In this document: in pieces, positions 31,455 to 37,477 of the stretch | How the letters are laid out: each line of letters begins with the position of its first letter | Position numbering within the stretch: the first letter of the stretch is position 1 | IMG/VR virus record: IMGVR_UViG_3300047510_001522 | Coordinates: 1-40,050 of that record | DNA: 40,050 nt | Direction: 5' to 3' (one strand) | Origin: a virus | Position numbers and translations under genes: made by a program | The notes under the pieces: model-generated | Databases searched by the model: none | What the model saw: the letters and a program-made list of their open reading frames with translations, nothing else | What the model was told of the DNA's origin: nothing

Positions 31455-33500
31455 CTATCGGAAGTTACTGATACCGACTAAACGGATTACAGTAGAGGAA
31501 AGGTTAATACCAACCTGATTACCTTTATTGTCTGCTGCGTCCATAACCTGTGTCAAAACCACAGAGGTGTTTAGGTCTACACCAGCCTTCAATGCTACGA
31601 GTTGTAACTTGAATGGGGTGAGATTTGCTCCTGTTAATGGGTTCTTTAAATCTTTATCAACTGCACCAAAACGAACAGTTCCGTCCACCATTGGATGAAC
31701 GAACGATACCCAACTTGGAGTATCAATATTCATTTTCACAAACTTCACCAATGTTGGGTCATACTTGACTTCATATTGTAAACCAGATAATACGATACCC
31801 TTTGTATCTACATTGAAAGGAATGTTAATAGTATCACCTGTAACTACTACGTTGTTGACCTTTGTATCAATACTTTGACCACTTGGAACCACCAAATTAC
31901 CCCAACCGTAAATCGCTGCTTGTTGTTCTGTGACCAATGAAGAATGTGATAGGTTCACATCACCCTTCAATGCGTAACGAAGGTCAAGGTTTTGTTCACT
32001 TGTAGTGGTTCGTGCGTGAACGTATCCTGATGTTTTATTACTGAACTTTGCATTGGAACTAATTGCGTAATCTACATTTTGATTATTAATATTTCTAATG
32101 TTACTATTAAATGCAGATGTTCCGTTGGTTGCTTTGGTGAAACTTGATGCAATCTTGTAGAATGCCCAACTTGCATCACTTGACATAAAGGTGACAGGTC
32201 CGTTATACACATCAAGAATATTCATCCACTTCACAGATGATGGTGTGACACCTGCTGGAAACTCACGCATATCTACATAGAATCTGGTTTGACCTGCACC
32301 ATATCCATTGAGATTGATGATGGCATATTCTGTTTGACCTGGAATGATATCAATGGTCTTGCCCGTCATTAAATCATTCCAATTGGTCAATGGTGTGTTG
32401 TCGTAATCTGCTCCGTGGAACAATGGAATACTGATACTACAGTTTGCTGCACATCCTGCTGGTGGTGCCATAATGGTATCCAATCCAGTTACGGCGTTGA
32501 ATAACACTTGAACATCCCCACCATCAAATACACCATCATTATTGACATCTGCTGCCCAATACTTCATACCCTTGTTGATGTTGTTGTTCTTAAATGTACG
32601 GTCAAGATTTTGGGTAATCCATTCTTGTTGTGCTGCGGTAAAGTCAGAGATAGTGGTTGCTGCCAAACTCAATGGTGCTAAACTATCTGCTGGTAATACC
32701 AATCGGAACTTGTATGGTGAGTTAACTTGCAGTTGTTGTGCAAATGCAAATTGCCCATTACCCCCCACTGCTGCATTAGCAACTTCAGTGGGTTGTGGTA
32801 GTGTATCAGTAATAGACAACCGCATCAAATTTTTCAATCCTGCGGTAGTATTTGCACTATGTTTTACTTCACCGACAATCAAGTTGTTTGCGTTAGGTGC
32901 TAAATTAATCCACACACCTTTTGCCCCAACGTTTTGTGTATTGGTCATAGTTCCACCATTTACATCATATCCAACAGCAAAGTTCATGTATACGGAATCG
33001 TATGGAAACCCCGCATCCGTCTTGGCAATTCTAAAACGGAGTTTGATGTATGTAGCGTGGTCCAAGTTTTGCGCACTGGACACATTCACTTGAATACGAT
33101 TGATGGCATGATAGGGAACAGTTGATGCGTTACAAGTGTATTGCGCATTCATATAATTGTTCCAAGCATTATCAGTGGTGTTAGTTGCAGTTCTGTTGAA
33201 CTTACAGTTAGGATAATAGTAGTTGGTGTAGGTGAAATTGGCTCCTTGCGGAATACCTGCACCTGATTGCACATCCAACAATGTGATGGCATCCTTCTGA
33301 TGTTGGAAATCAAAGAACACCGAACGAATCGTGGAGAAGTTTGGGTTCAACTTCACTTCCAAAGAAATCGTATCATTTTTTACAATTGGACCACCATTAG
33401 TATTGGTACTGATGGTGTTTGCGCCCCACCAAAGTGCGGGTTGCGCTTCTACTTTGACGAATGGCAGAAGTAGAAGAACTGCCATTAAAATGTTTTTCAT
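31455..33500 (-). CDS. Secreted cohesin-dockerin multidomain protein
   Basis: 681 aa with signal MKNILMAVLLLLPFVKVEAQ. Residues about 38-210 are a cohesin-like beta sandwich. Residues 318-329 hold a calcium loop DVNNDGVFDGGD of dockerin type, then a beta-rich middle region. A second cue, ALKGDVNLSHSSLV, near residue 510 resembles a dockerin-like repeat. The last 140 residues (GLQYEVKYDPTLVKFVKM, TPFKLQLVALKAG) are a second cohesin-like fold. Very large for an early or lysis-region secreted phage protein. Probably displayed at the cell surface, with a partner in the 80-aa dockerin protein (inference). Confidence 0.75.
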   Translation of the reverse strand: MKNILMAVLLLLPFVKVEAQPALWWGANTISTNTNGGPIVKNDTISLEVKLNPNFSTIRSVFFDFQHQKDAITLLDVQSGAGIPQGANFTYTNYYYPNCKFNRTATNTTDNAWNNYMNAQYTCNASTVPYHAINRIQVNVSSAQNLDHATYIKLRFRIAKTDAGFPYDSVYMNFAVGYDVNGGTMTNTQNVGAKGVWINLAPNANNLIVGEVKHSANTTAGLKNLMRLSITDTLPQPTEVANAAVGGNGQFAFAQQLQVNSPYKFRLVLPADSLAPLSLAATTISDFTAAQQEWITQNLDRTFKNNNINKGMKYWAADVNNDGVFDGGDVQVLFNAVTGLDTIMAPPAGCAANCSISIPLFHGADYDNTPLTNWNDLMTGKTIDIIPGQTEYAIINLNGYGAGQTRFYVDMREFPAGVTPSSVKWMNILDVYNGPVTFMSSDASWAFYKIASSFTKATNGTSAFNSNIRNINNQNVDYAISSNAKFSNKTSGYVHARTTTSEQNLDLRYALKGDVNLSHSSLVTEQQAAIYGWGNLVVPSGQSIDTKVNNVVVTGDTINIPFNVDTKGIVLSGLQYEVKYDPTLVKFVKMNIDTPSWVSFVHPMVDGTVRFGAVDKDLKNPLTGANLTPFKLQLVALKAGVDLNTSVVLTQVMDAADNKGNQVGINLSSTVIRLVGISNFR

Positions 33501-33501
33501 A

Positions 33502-33987
33502 TTACTCCGATAGTTTGTTAATCAAGCTCTCACAAGATTTCTTCAAGGCGTTTGAGAGACTTGTTTGGTTGAATTTGCCGCCTTCGTCAATTAACAAAGT
33601 AGACATAGAAATTTCCGAGGAACTTTCCTCAACAACCACGGGTTTCCCCTTCTTACCATTAACAACCATTGTTCCACGCAACCGTATAACAACCGTTTCT
33701 GCGTTTGAATGGAACACGGAGACATTCTTTTTGGTGGTCAGTACATCCAAGAATATAATTTCAACTTGAAGTCGTGCTGGTGATTTTGGATTAAGATTGT
33801 ATTCCTTTTCCAGTAGGAATTCTTCAAGGATATTTTTTACCCCAAATTCAAGACCACGATTTCCTGCTACTGGACCAATCACGACAGAATTGGTCACTTT
33901 TTCAACAAATATTTCTTTTTCTTGGGCTTGTAACGGTGAAGTTAATAACCAAAAAACGCCAAAGGCATAAGAAAACGGGTTCTTCAT
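33502..33987 (-). CDS. Secreted protein with partial CsgG-like features
   Basis: 161 aa with signal MKNPFSYAFGVFWLLTSPLQAQ. The pattern GLEFGVKNILEEFLLEKEYN, RLQVEIIFLDVLTTKKN, TVVIRLRGTMVVNGKKG and FNQTSLSNALKKSCESLINK parallels the last two thirds of the 236-aa CsgG-like protein, including the FNQ-helix ending. It may be a divergent partner. It is the first gene of the secreted block; a terminator and AT-rich TATATAA region lie upstream. Confidence 0.65.
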   Translation of the reverse strand: MKNPFSYAFGVFWLLTSPLQAQEKEIFVEKVTNSVVIGPVAGNRGLEFGVKNILEEFLLEKEYNLNPKSPARLQVEIIFLDVLTTKKNVSVFHSNAETVVIRLRGTMVVNGKKGKPVVVEESSSEISMSTLLIDEGGKFNQTSLSNALKKSCESLINKLSE

Positions 33988-34038
33988 AAACTGTCTCCTG
34001 TGAATGACATAGACAATTAAAAAGAACCCGTTATATAC

Positions 34039-34073
34039 AAAAATTCCATCGTAATATAAATATCACGATGGAA
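34039..34073 (-). terminator. Intrinsic terminator after tRNA-CAU cluster
   Basis: Perfect 9-bp stem TTCCATCGT / ACGATGGAA plus an inner ATAT pair, followed on the minus strand by ATTTTTG. It separates the tRNA unit from the secreted-protein block. Confidence 0.8.
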
Positions 34074-34093
34074 CCGATTTATTCTAAATTTTA

Positions 34094-34166
34094 TGGGCCG
34101 TGAGGGATTTGAACCCCCGCACTTTCCATTATGAGTGGACTGCTCTAACCGCTGAGCTAACGGCCC
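34094..34166 (-). tRNA. tRNA with CAU anticodon (Met or Ile2)
   Basis: Acceptor GGGCCGT/ACGGCCC, D-loop AGCGGTTA, anticodon loop CTCATAA, T-loop TTCAAAT. The D-loop is closer to the tRNA-Ile2 type (lysidine-modified) than the other CAU tRNA at 38855; identity is not certain. Not an initiator, as the 1-72 pair is G-C. Confidence 0.9.
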
Positions 34167-34171
34167 TACAG

Positions 34172-34245
34172 TCCGCGAGGAGGGACTTGAACCCCCATAT
34201 CTTCCGCATATAAGGCGGCTGCCTTCACCATTTAGCTACTCGCGG
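34172..34245 (-). tRNA. tRNA-Ile(UAU)
   Basis: Acceptor CCGCGAG/CTCGCGG, anticodon loop CTTATAT, T-loop TTCAAGT. Reads AUA. UAU-type isoleucine tRNAs are uncommon in bacteria. D-stem and anticodon stem each have a mismatch. Confidence 0.85.
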
Positions 34246-34248
34246 TTA

Positions 34249-34322
34249 TGCTCCCACTTGGATTCGAACCAAGACCTAAAAGATTAAAAGTCTCTTGTGC
34301 TAACCGTTGACACTATAGGAGC
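34249..34322 (-). tRNA. tRNA-Lys(UUU)
   Basis: Acceptor GCTCCTA/TGGGAGC, anticodon loop CTTTTAA, T-loop TTCGAAT. CCA is not encoded. Confidence 0.93.
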
Positions 34323-34332
34323 GTACTTCTTT

Positions 34333-34361
34333 AGTATACTACACTACGGGATGATTGTCAA
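34333..34361 (-). promoter_or_regulatory. Sigma70-type promoter between tRNA-Ala and tRNA-Lys
   Basis: Minus strand TTGACA, 17 bases, TATACT. The -35 box starts two bases after the tRNA-Ala discriminator base. Near-consensus, pointing to tRNA-Lys, -Ile and -CAU. Confidence 0.8.
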
Positions 34362-34362
34362 G

Positions 34363-34435
34363 TGGACCTGAACGGGATCGAACCGATGACCTCCTGAATG
34401 CAAATCAGGCGCTCTCCCAGCTGAGCTACAGGCCC
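34363..34435 (-). tRNA. tRNA-Ala(UGC)
   Basis: Acceptor GGGCCTG/CAGGTCC with G3-U70, the same acceptor as the tmRNA at 19474-19826; anticodon loop TTTGCAT, T-loop TTCGATC. Confidence 0.93.
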
Positions 34436-34441
34436 ATATTT

Positions 34442-34579
34442 TTACTTCTTATATATCTTATTCCAACACTCTTCACAAAGTTGACCAGCTCCTTCTACAT
34501 AAAAATTACGTAGGTCAATGTGCTCATTTACTGGTACGTTTGTTTTTACTTTACAATTTACACACGTTTCGGTTTCCAT
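34442..34579 (-). CDS. 45-aa zinc-ribbon protein
   Basis: ATG at 34579 with AAGGAG upstream; ends six bases before tRNA-Ala. CVNC at 6-9 and CEEC at 35-38 form a two-pair zinc ribbon in a short protein (ETETCVNCKVKTNVPVNEH). Function unknown; small nucleic-acid or protein-binding module. Confidence 0.7.
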   Translation of the reverse strand: METETCVNCKVKTNVPVNEHIDLRNFYVEGAGQLCEECWNKIYKK

Positions 34580-34588
34580 AATGTCTCC

Positions 34589-34780
34589 TTACTTTTTATC
34601 GGTAACAGTTAATGCTATCCCGATTGCCGATAACCACGTGTTGAGATTCTTCTTGACACTTTCTGTATCACCAAATTCCCACGACATAGTGAGGTTCAAT
34701 ACATCTTGGTTCGTTTGTGTATCACGTGCATAATACTGTACATTCCAACTTTCAGTCAACTTCTTTCCTTGACGTGCCAT
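34589..34780 (-). CDS. 63-aa protein, unrecognised
   Basis: Starts at ATG 34780 (AAAGGAG nine bases upstream); a longer frame would run into tRNA-Leu and is not used. The peptide has a basic start (ARQGKKLTESWNVQYYARD) and a C-terminal helix with SAIGIALTVTD. No motif recognised. Next to zinc-ribbon gene. Confidence 0.65.
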   Translation of the reverse strand: MARQGKKLTESWNVQYYARDTQTNQDVLNLTMSWEFGDTESVKKNLNTWLSAIGIALTVTDKK

Positions 34781-34801
34781 AATATTCTCCTTTAATAACC
34801 A

Positions 34802-34885
34802 TGCTCCCGGCGAGACTCGAACTCGCAAGCCCGATAGGGCAACAGATTTTAAGTCTGTCGTGTATGCCGGTTCCACCACAGGAGC
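34802..34885 (-). tRNA. tRNA-Leu(UAA)
   Basis: Acceptor GCTCCTG/CGGGAGC, anticodon loop CTTAAAA, long variable arm, T-loop TTCGAGT. Confidence 0.93.
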
Positions 34886-34899
34886 AACTCCTAGAGATG

Positions 34900-34927
34900 A
34901 AAAATCCTCCCATTGGGTTAGGGAGGA
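34900..34927 (-). terminator. Intrinsic terminator upstream of tRNA-Leu(UAA)
   Basis: Stem TCCTCCC / GGGAGGA with a nine-base loop, followed on the minus strand by TTTTTC. It closes the orphan unit that starts near 35114. Confidence 0.7.
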
Positions 34928-35114
34928 ACCTATCTATTATCATATAGTGTCATCCTCACTATATGTTTGTCTCATCAATTGACAGCGCTTCTCGTCGGAA
35001 ACTTCCCCGTGCCGTTATGGTGGCATCTCAACAACGAGGGGTCAAATGGAGCGGGGGGTTGTCCGACCCCGGATAGTTCCATAACTACTTCCCTTCACTT
35101 GTCAAACACTCAAC
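34900..35114 (-). ncRNA. Candidate structured noncoding RNA
   Basis: A near-consensus promoter (35121-35149) and the terminator at 34900-34927 bracket about 215 bases without a convincing gene; the only frame (about 35 codons from an ATG near 35078) has a weak site and an unlikely composition. Structure is plentiful: a 9-bp hairpin CATATAGTG/CACTATATG at 34941-34965, GGGGT/ACCCC, and TGCC/GGCA. Region extends the 342-base gene gap 34886-35227. Known RNA families were not recognised. Confidence 0.45.
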
Positions 35115-35120
35115 ACCTTA

Positions 35121-35149
35121 AATATACATAAGGTGAGCTTGTTTGTCAA
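35121..35149 (-). promoter_or_regulatory. Sigma70-type promoter for orphan RNA
   Basis: Minus strand TTGACA, 17 bases, TATATT. A second weaker TTGACA at 35098-35104 lies just downstream. Confidence 0.75.
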
Positions 35150-35174
35150 GTCCCACCTTAATATATAGTATTTA

Positions 35175-35229
35175 AATTAATAATATGTAATTCTTTTCCA
35201 AATTTGACAATTTTTACATATTATTAATT
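35175..35229. repeat. Perfect 16-bp AT-only inverted repeat
   Basis: Arms AATTAATAATATGTAA (35175-35190) and TTACATATTATTAATT (35214-35229), spacer 23. The second arm overlaps the stop codon of the basic micropeptide gene. A terminator without GC, a protein-binding site or an origin-like element are possible. Confidence 0.6.
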
Positions 35230-35338
35230 ATTTACGTTTCTTCTTACCAGTTTTAACAAATGCAGATTTAACAGTCACTCGTCTAAATCCGCCGCCCTTT
35301 GCCTTTATCTTACGTGAGTGTGATTTACGAATTGTCAT
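35228..35338 (-). CDS. 36-aa strongly basic peptide
   Basis: ATG at 35338 with AGGAG six bases upstream; stop TAA at 35228. Sequence begins TIRKSHSRKIKAKGGG and ends KTGKKKRK, with 16 basic residues. Resembles a ribosomal-protein-like tail or DNA-condensing peptide. Comparable to the 30-aa peptide at 21132-21224. Confidence 0.65.
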   Translation of the reverse strand: MTIRKSHSRKIKAKGGGFRRVTVKSAFVKTGKKKRK

Positions 35339-35363
35339 AATATCTCCTATTATGAATGGTGAA

Positions 35364-35448
35364 CGGACAGTGTAGGATTCGAACCCACGGTACCTTTCAG
35401 TACGAGAGATTAGTAATCTCCTGCTTTAGACCACTCAGCCAACTGTCC
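35364..35448 (-). tRNA. tRNA-Ser with ACU anticodon
   Basis: Acceptor GGACAGT/ACTGTCC, anticodon loop TTACTAA between GGAGA and TCTCT, long variable arm as in serine tRNAs, T-loop TTCGAAT. A34 is unusual; bacteria usually use GCU to read AGU/AGC. Confidence 0.88.
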
Positions 35449-35456
35449 CAACTACT

Positions 35457-35711
35457 TTACTTGGACTTGTTAGTTACAGTCTCGTATAACTTCTCAAATT
35501 CGTGATGGGTATTTACTTCGTCATCAAAGTTCTGCTTGTGGTACACCTTGGCTAACTTACGGAATACTTTCTTATTTAAATTAAGTTCTTCGCAGATGTC
35601 CCCGATGACATTCTTTTGAAGGTCACGTTCTGCTTCTACGCGTGTCATAGAAGTAGACATATCTTTGAGTGCGCCTTCTAACTTCAACTTATCATTTGGT
35701 GTCAAGTTCAT
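35457..35711 (-). CDS. DsbA-like dsDNA-binding late-transcription protein
   Basis: 84 aa from ATG 35711 (AGAGG upstream); a longer frame would run into the FkbM gene. The C-terminal half is close to T4 DsbA: LNLNKKVFRKLAKVYHKQNF and then EFEKLYETVTN, matching the T4 sequence FNRLLALYHKDN and ELYDTV. DsbA binds double-stranded DNA upstream of late promoters and assists late transcription. Agrees with the gp55-like factor at 11170-11916. Stop lies eight bases before tRNA-Ser. Confidence 0.8.
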   Translation of the reverse strand: MNLTPNDKLKLEGALKDMSTSMTRVEAERDLQKNVIGDICEELNLNKKVFRKLAKVYHKQNFDDEVNTHHEFEKLYETVTNKSK

Positions 35712-35722
35712 AATAACCTCTT

Positions 35723-36331
35723 TTAGTTTGTGATTATATCTTTTTTTGCATACAACATTACAATATCCCATCCTTTGTGTATATGCTCAAAATATATTTT
35801 ATATCCGTTTTTAGAGAACATTTCCATTATTTCTAGTAATTGCAAGATAGTATTAAATTTTGTTTCCCCAGAAGAGTTTGGGTTATTGTGCCATGTATGA
35901 AACTCTATTGCCCATTTATTTACTACATCAAATACCGATGGATTTATGTTTTTTAATAAGTCCCATTCATAACCTTCTATATCTAATTTAAGAAAATTTA
36001 TCTTATCTAAGTTGTGTTTTTCTATAATATCCGATATGGTTATTAAGTTATGTCCAATGTATCCTAGACAGAGTTCTGCTCGTTTATCGTGTATGTTTTG
36101 TGTAAGGTATTGATAGTTGTTATTATCACACTCATATGAAATAACTTTAGATGCTCCCATTTCTAATGCATATTTACAAAATATTCCTATGTTTGCACCT
36201 AAATCAAGTACAACATCATTTTTATTTATGTTTACGCCGAATCTATCGTATTCTTTTTCTTCAAAAATTTCTCTATAAAAATTTTCTATTAAAGACTTAT
36301 CGTTTTGATTATAATTTAGTGTTAAATGCAT
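35723..36331 (-). CDS. FkbM-family SAM-dependent methyltransferase
   Basis: 202 aa. SAM-binding motif DVVLDLGANIGIFCKYALE, acidic motif VISYECDNNNY, and INFLKLDIEGYEWDLLKNI, the FkbM signature. The substrate is often a sugar hydroxyl. Could modify a phage or host glycan, together with the glycosyltransferase-like genes at 13723 and 37478. Overlaps the end of the next gene upstream by 23 bases. Confidence 0.88.
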   Translation of the reverse strand: MHLTLNYNQNDKSLIENFYREIFEEKEYDRFGVNINKNDVVLDLGANIGIFCKYALEMGASKVISYECDNNNYQYLTQNIHDKRAELCLGYIGHNLITISDIIEKHNLDKINFLKLDIEGYEWDLLKNINPSVFDVVNKWAIEFHTWHNNPNSSGETKFNTILQLLEIMEMFSKNGYKIYFEHIHKGWDIVMLYAKKDIITN

Positions 36332-36605
36332 AGTGACCTAGTTCAATAAGTTGTTGTAGTATATTACCTATAACTGGTTCCAATTCTTCGTTGTCTGGAG
36401 TTAACCCTTCGGGTAAAAACAGTAAATTATATTCGAAGTTAAGTTTTTTATTATTATCGTCACCAGTTACGTGAAATAATATAAAGTTAAACTGCACTCC
36501 GGTCAAATCACCTTCGGTTATTTCTAAGAAATGATCGGTATACGCATAAGGGTATACTGGTCTATCTTGTGGATTTGGTTTAATTGTATAATTTGGTGTT
36601 GTCAT
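36309..36605 (-). CDS. 98-aa protein starting directly at tRNA-Cys 3' end
   Basis: The ATG at 36605 follows the tRNA-Cys discriminator by only one base, leaving no ribosome site in a processed transcript. The peptide is acidic and beta-rich (GVQFNFILFHVTGDDNNKK, LLFLPEGLTPDNEELEPVIG). No alternative internal start fits. Ends inside the FkbM gene by 23 bases. Function unknown. Confidence 0.65.
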   Translation of the reverse strand: MTTPNYTIKPNPQDRPVYPYAYTDHFLEITEGDLTGVQFNFILFHVTGDDNNKKLNFEYNLLFLPEGLTPDNEELEPVIGNILQQLIELGHYAFNTKL

Positions 36606-36606
36606 A

Positions 36607-36681
36607 AGGGCGAGGCCGGATTCGAACCGGCGGTTTTAGAGTTTTGCAGACTCTTGCATTGGGCCACTCTGCCACCCGCCC
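36607..36681 (-). tRNA. tRNA-Cys(GCA)
   Basis: Acceptor GGGCGGG/CTCGCCC, anticodon loop CTGCAAA in stem AGAGT/ACTCT, T-loop TTCGAAT. Confidence 0.93.
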
Positions 36682-36684
36682 AAT

Positions 36685-36828
36685 TTATCGGTATTGCTCT
36701 GTCTGTATTGCCCTTTCAATATTGCCACCTTGTAATTCTTGTGGTCTTGTCATAAAGAAAAGAAACACCAGATATAGTACAAGTGCAATTCCCGCAATGA
36801 TATGTGGTAACTTATCGTTTTCTTTCAT
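36685..36828 (-). CDS. 47-aa single-pass membrane protein
   Basis: ATG at 36828 with AGGAGG upstream and TAA three bases before tRNA-Cys. Hydrophobic segment HIIAGIALVLYLVFLFF from residue 9 to 25, then a soluble tail (RPQELQGGNIERAIQTEQYR). Function unknown. Confidence 0.7.
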   Translation of the reverse strand: MKENDKLPHIIAGIALVLYLVFLFFMTRPQELQGGNIERAIQTEQYR

Positions 36829-36839
36829 AATTCCTCCTA

Positions 36840-36913
36840 TCGGCGTGGAGGGATTTGAACCCCCGACCCCCTGCTCCCAAAGCAGGTGCGATACCAGGCT
36901 ACGCTACACGCCG
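36840..36913 (-). tRNA. tRNA-Pro(UGG)
   Basis: Acceptor CGGCGTG/CACGCCG, anticodon loop TTTGGGA, T-loop TTCAAAT. Confidence 0.93.
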
Positions 36914-36923
36914 TACTACATAA

Positions 36924-36952
36924 TATATAATACACTTTTACTTATTTGTCAA
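36924..36952 (-). promoter_or_regulatory. Sigma70-type promoter abutting tRNA-Arg(UCG) 3' end
   Basis: Minus strand TTGACA, 17 bases, TATATA. The -35 box begins two bases after the tRNA-Arg discriminator base; drives tRNA-Pro. Confidence 0.7.
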
Positions 36953-36953
36953 G

Positions 36954-37026
36954 TGCCCTTAGCAGGACTCGAACCCACATTCCTAGTTCCGAAGACTAGT
37001 GCTCTATCCAATTGAACTATAAGGGC
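36954..37026 (-). tRNA. tRNA-Arg(UCG)
   Basis: Acceptor GCCCTTA/TAAGGGC, anticodon loop CTTCGGA, T-loop TTCGAGT. Its first ten bases encode the end of the FeoA-like gene, including the stop. Confidence 0.93.
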
Positions 37027-37232
37027 TTTACTACTATACATTCCGAAATTTCTTTTCCTAGTGCGTATCTACAACCAAGAACATCTACTAATAGAGTACC
37101 GTTATTATTACGAAGAGGACATATTTCGCACCCCTCTATCATACCCATAGCAGACAATCGTTGTTCATAACCATTTTTATATATTTGAACTATCTCTAAT
37201 TTTTCATCTATTTTGGCATCAGTTAGTTTCAT
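37017..37232 (-). CDS. FeoA-like SH3-domain protein
   Basis: 71 aa from ATG 37232 (GGGGG site six bases upstream); a longer frame crosses tRNA-Thr. Matches FeoA: LEIVQIYKNGYEQRLSAMGM, then GTLLVDVLGCRYALGKEISE, the RYALG motif common in this family. FeoA normally supports ferrous iron uptake by FeoB, or acts as the regulatory domain of DtxR-type proteins. Stop codon lies inside tRNA-Arg. Phage FeoA homologs are unusual. Confidence 0.75.
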   Translation of the reverse strand: MKLTDAKIDEKLEIVQIYKNGYEQRLSAMGMIEGCEICPLRNNNGTLLVDVLGCRYALGKEISECIVVKPL

Positions 37233-37244
37233 AGGATACCCCCA

Positions 37245-37317
37245 AGCTGACAACCAGGATTGAACTGGTGACCTCCACTTTACCAAAGTGGTGCTCTACC
37301 AACTGAGCTATGTCAGC
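37245..37317 (-). tRNA. tRNA-Thr(GGU)
   Basis: Acceptor GCTGACA/TGTCAGC, anticodon loop TTGGTAA, T-loop TTCAATC. Confidence 0.92.
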
Positions 37318-37319
37318 AG

Positions 37320-37394
37320 GGCGAATGACGGGACTCGAACCCGCAACCCTCGGAACCACAATCCGATGCTCTAACCGATTGAGCTACAATCGCC
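37320..37394 (-). tRNA. tRNA-His(GUG)
   Basis: The extra G-1 pairs with C73, as expected. Acceptor GCGATTG/CATTCGC with one T-T mismatch; anticodon loop TTGTGGT. Confidence 0.9.
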
Positions 37395-37399
37395 ATATA

Positions 37400-37473
37400 C
37401 GCTCCTGGAGGGACTCGAACCCCCAACCCACTGAGTAGAAATCAGTTGCGCTATCCAATTACGCCACAGAAGC
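37400..37473 (-). tRNA. tRNA-Arg(UCU)
   Basis: Acceptor GCTTCTG/CAGGAGC, anticodon loop TTTCTAC, T-loop TTCGAGT. Confidence 0.93.
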
Positions 37474-37477
37474 TCTT

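Noticed and set aside
34930-35000. Hammerhead-like TGATGAG motif
   Set aside because: No matching GAAA and cleavage-site elements in the right order.
34980-35078. 35-codon frame (MELSGVGQPP...) inside the orphan RNA region
   Set aside because: Weak ribosome site and composition unlike phage proteins; stronger evidence for RNA structure.
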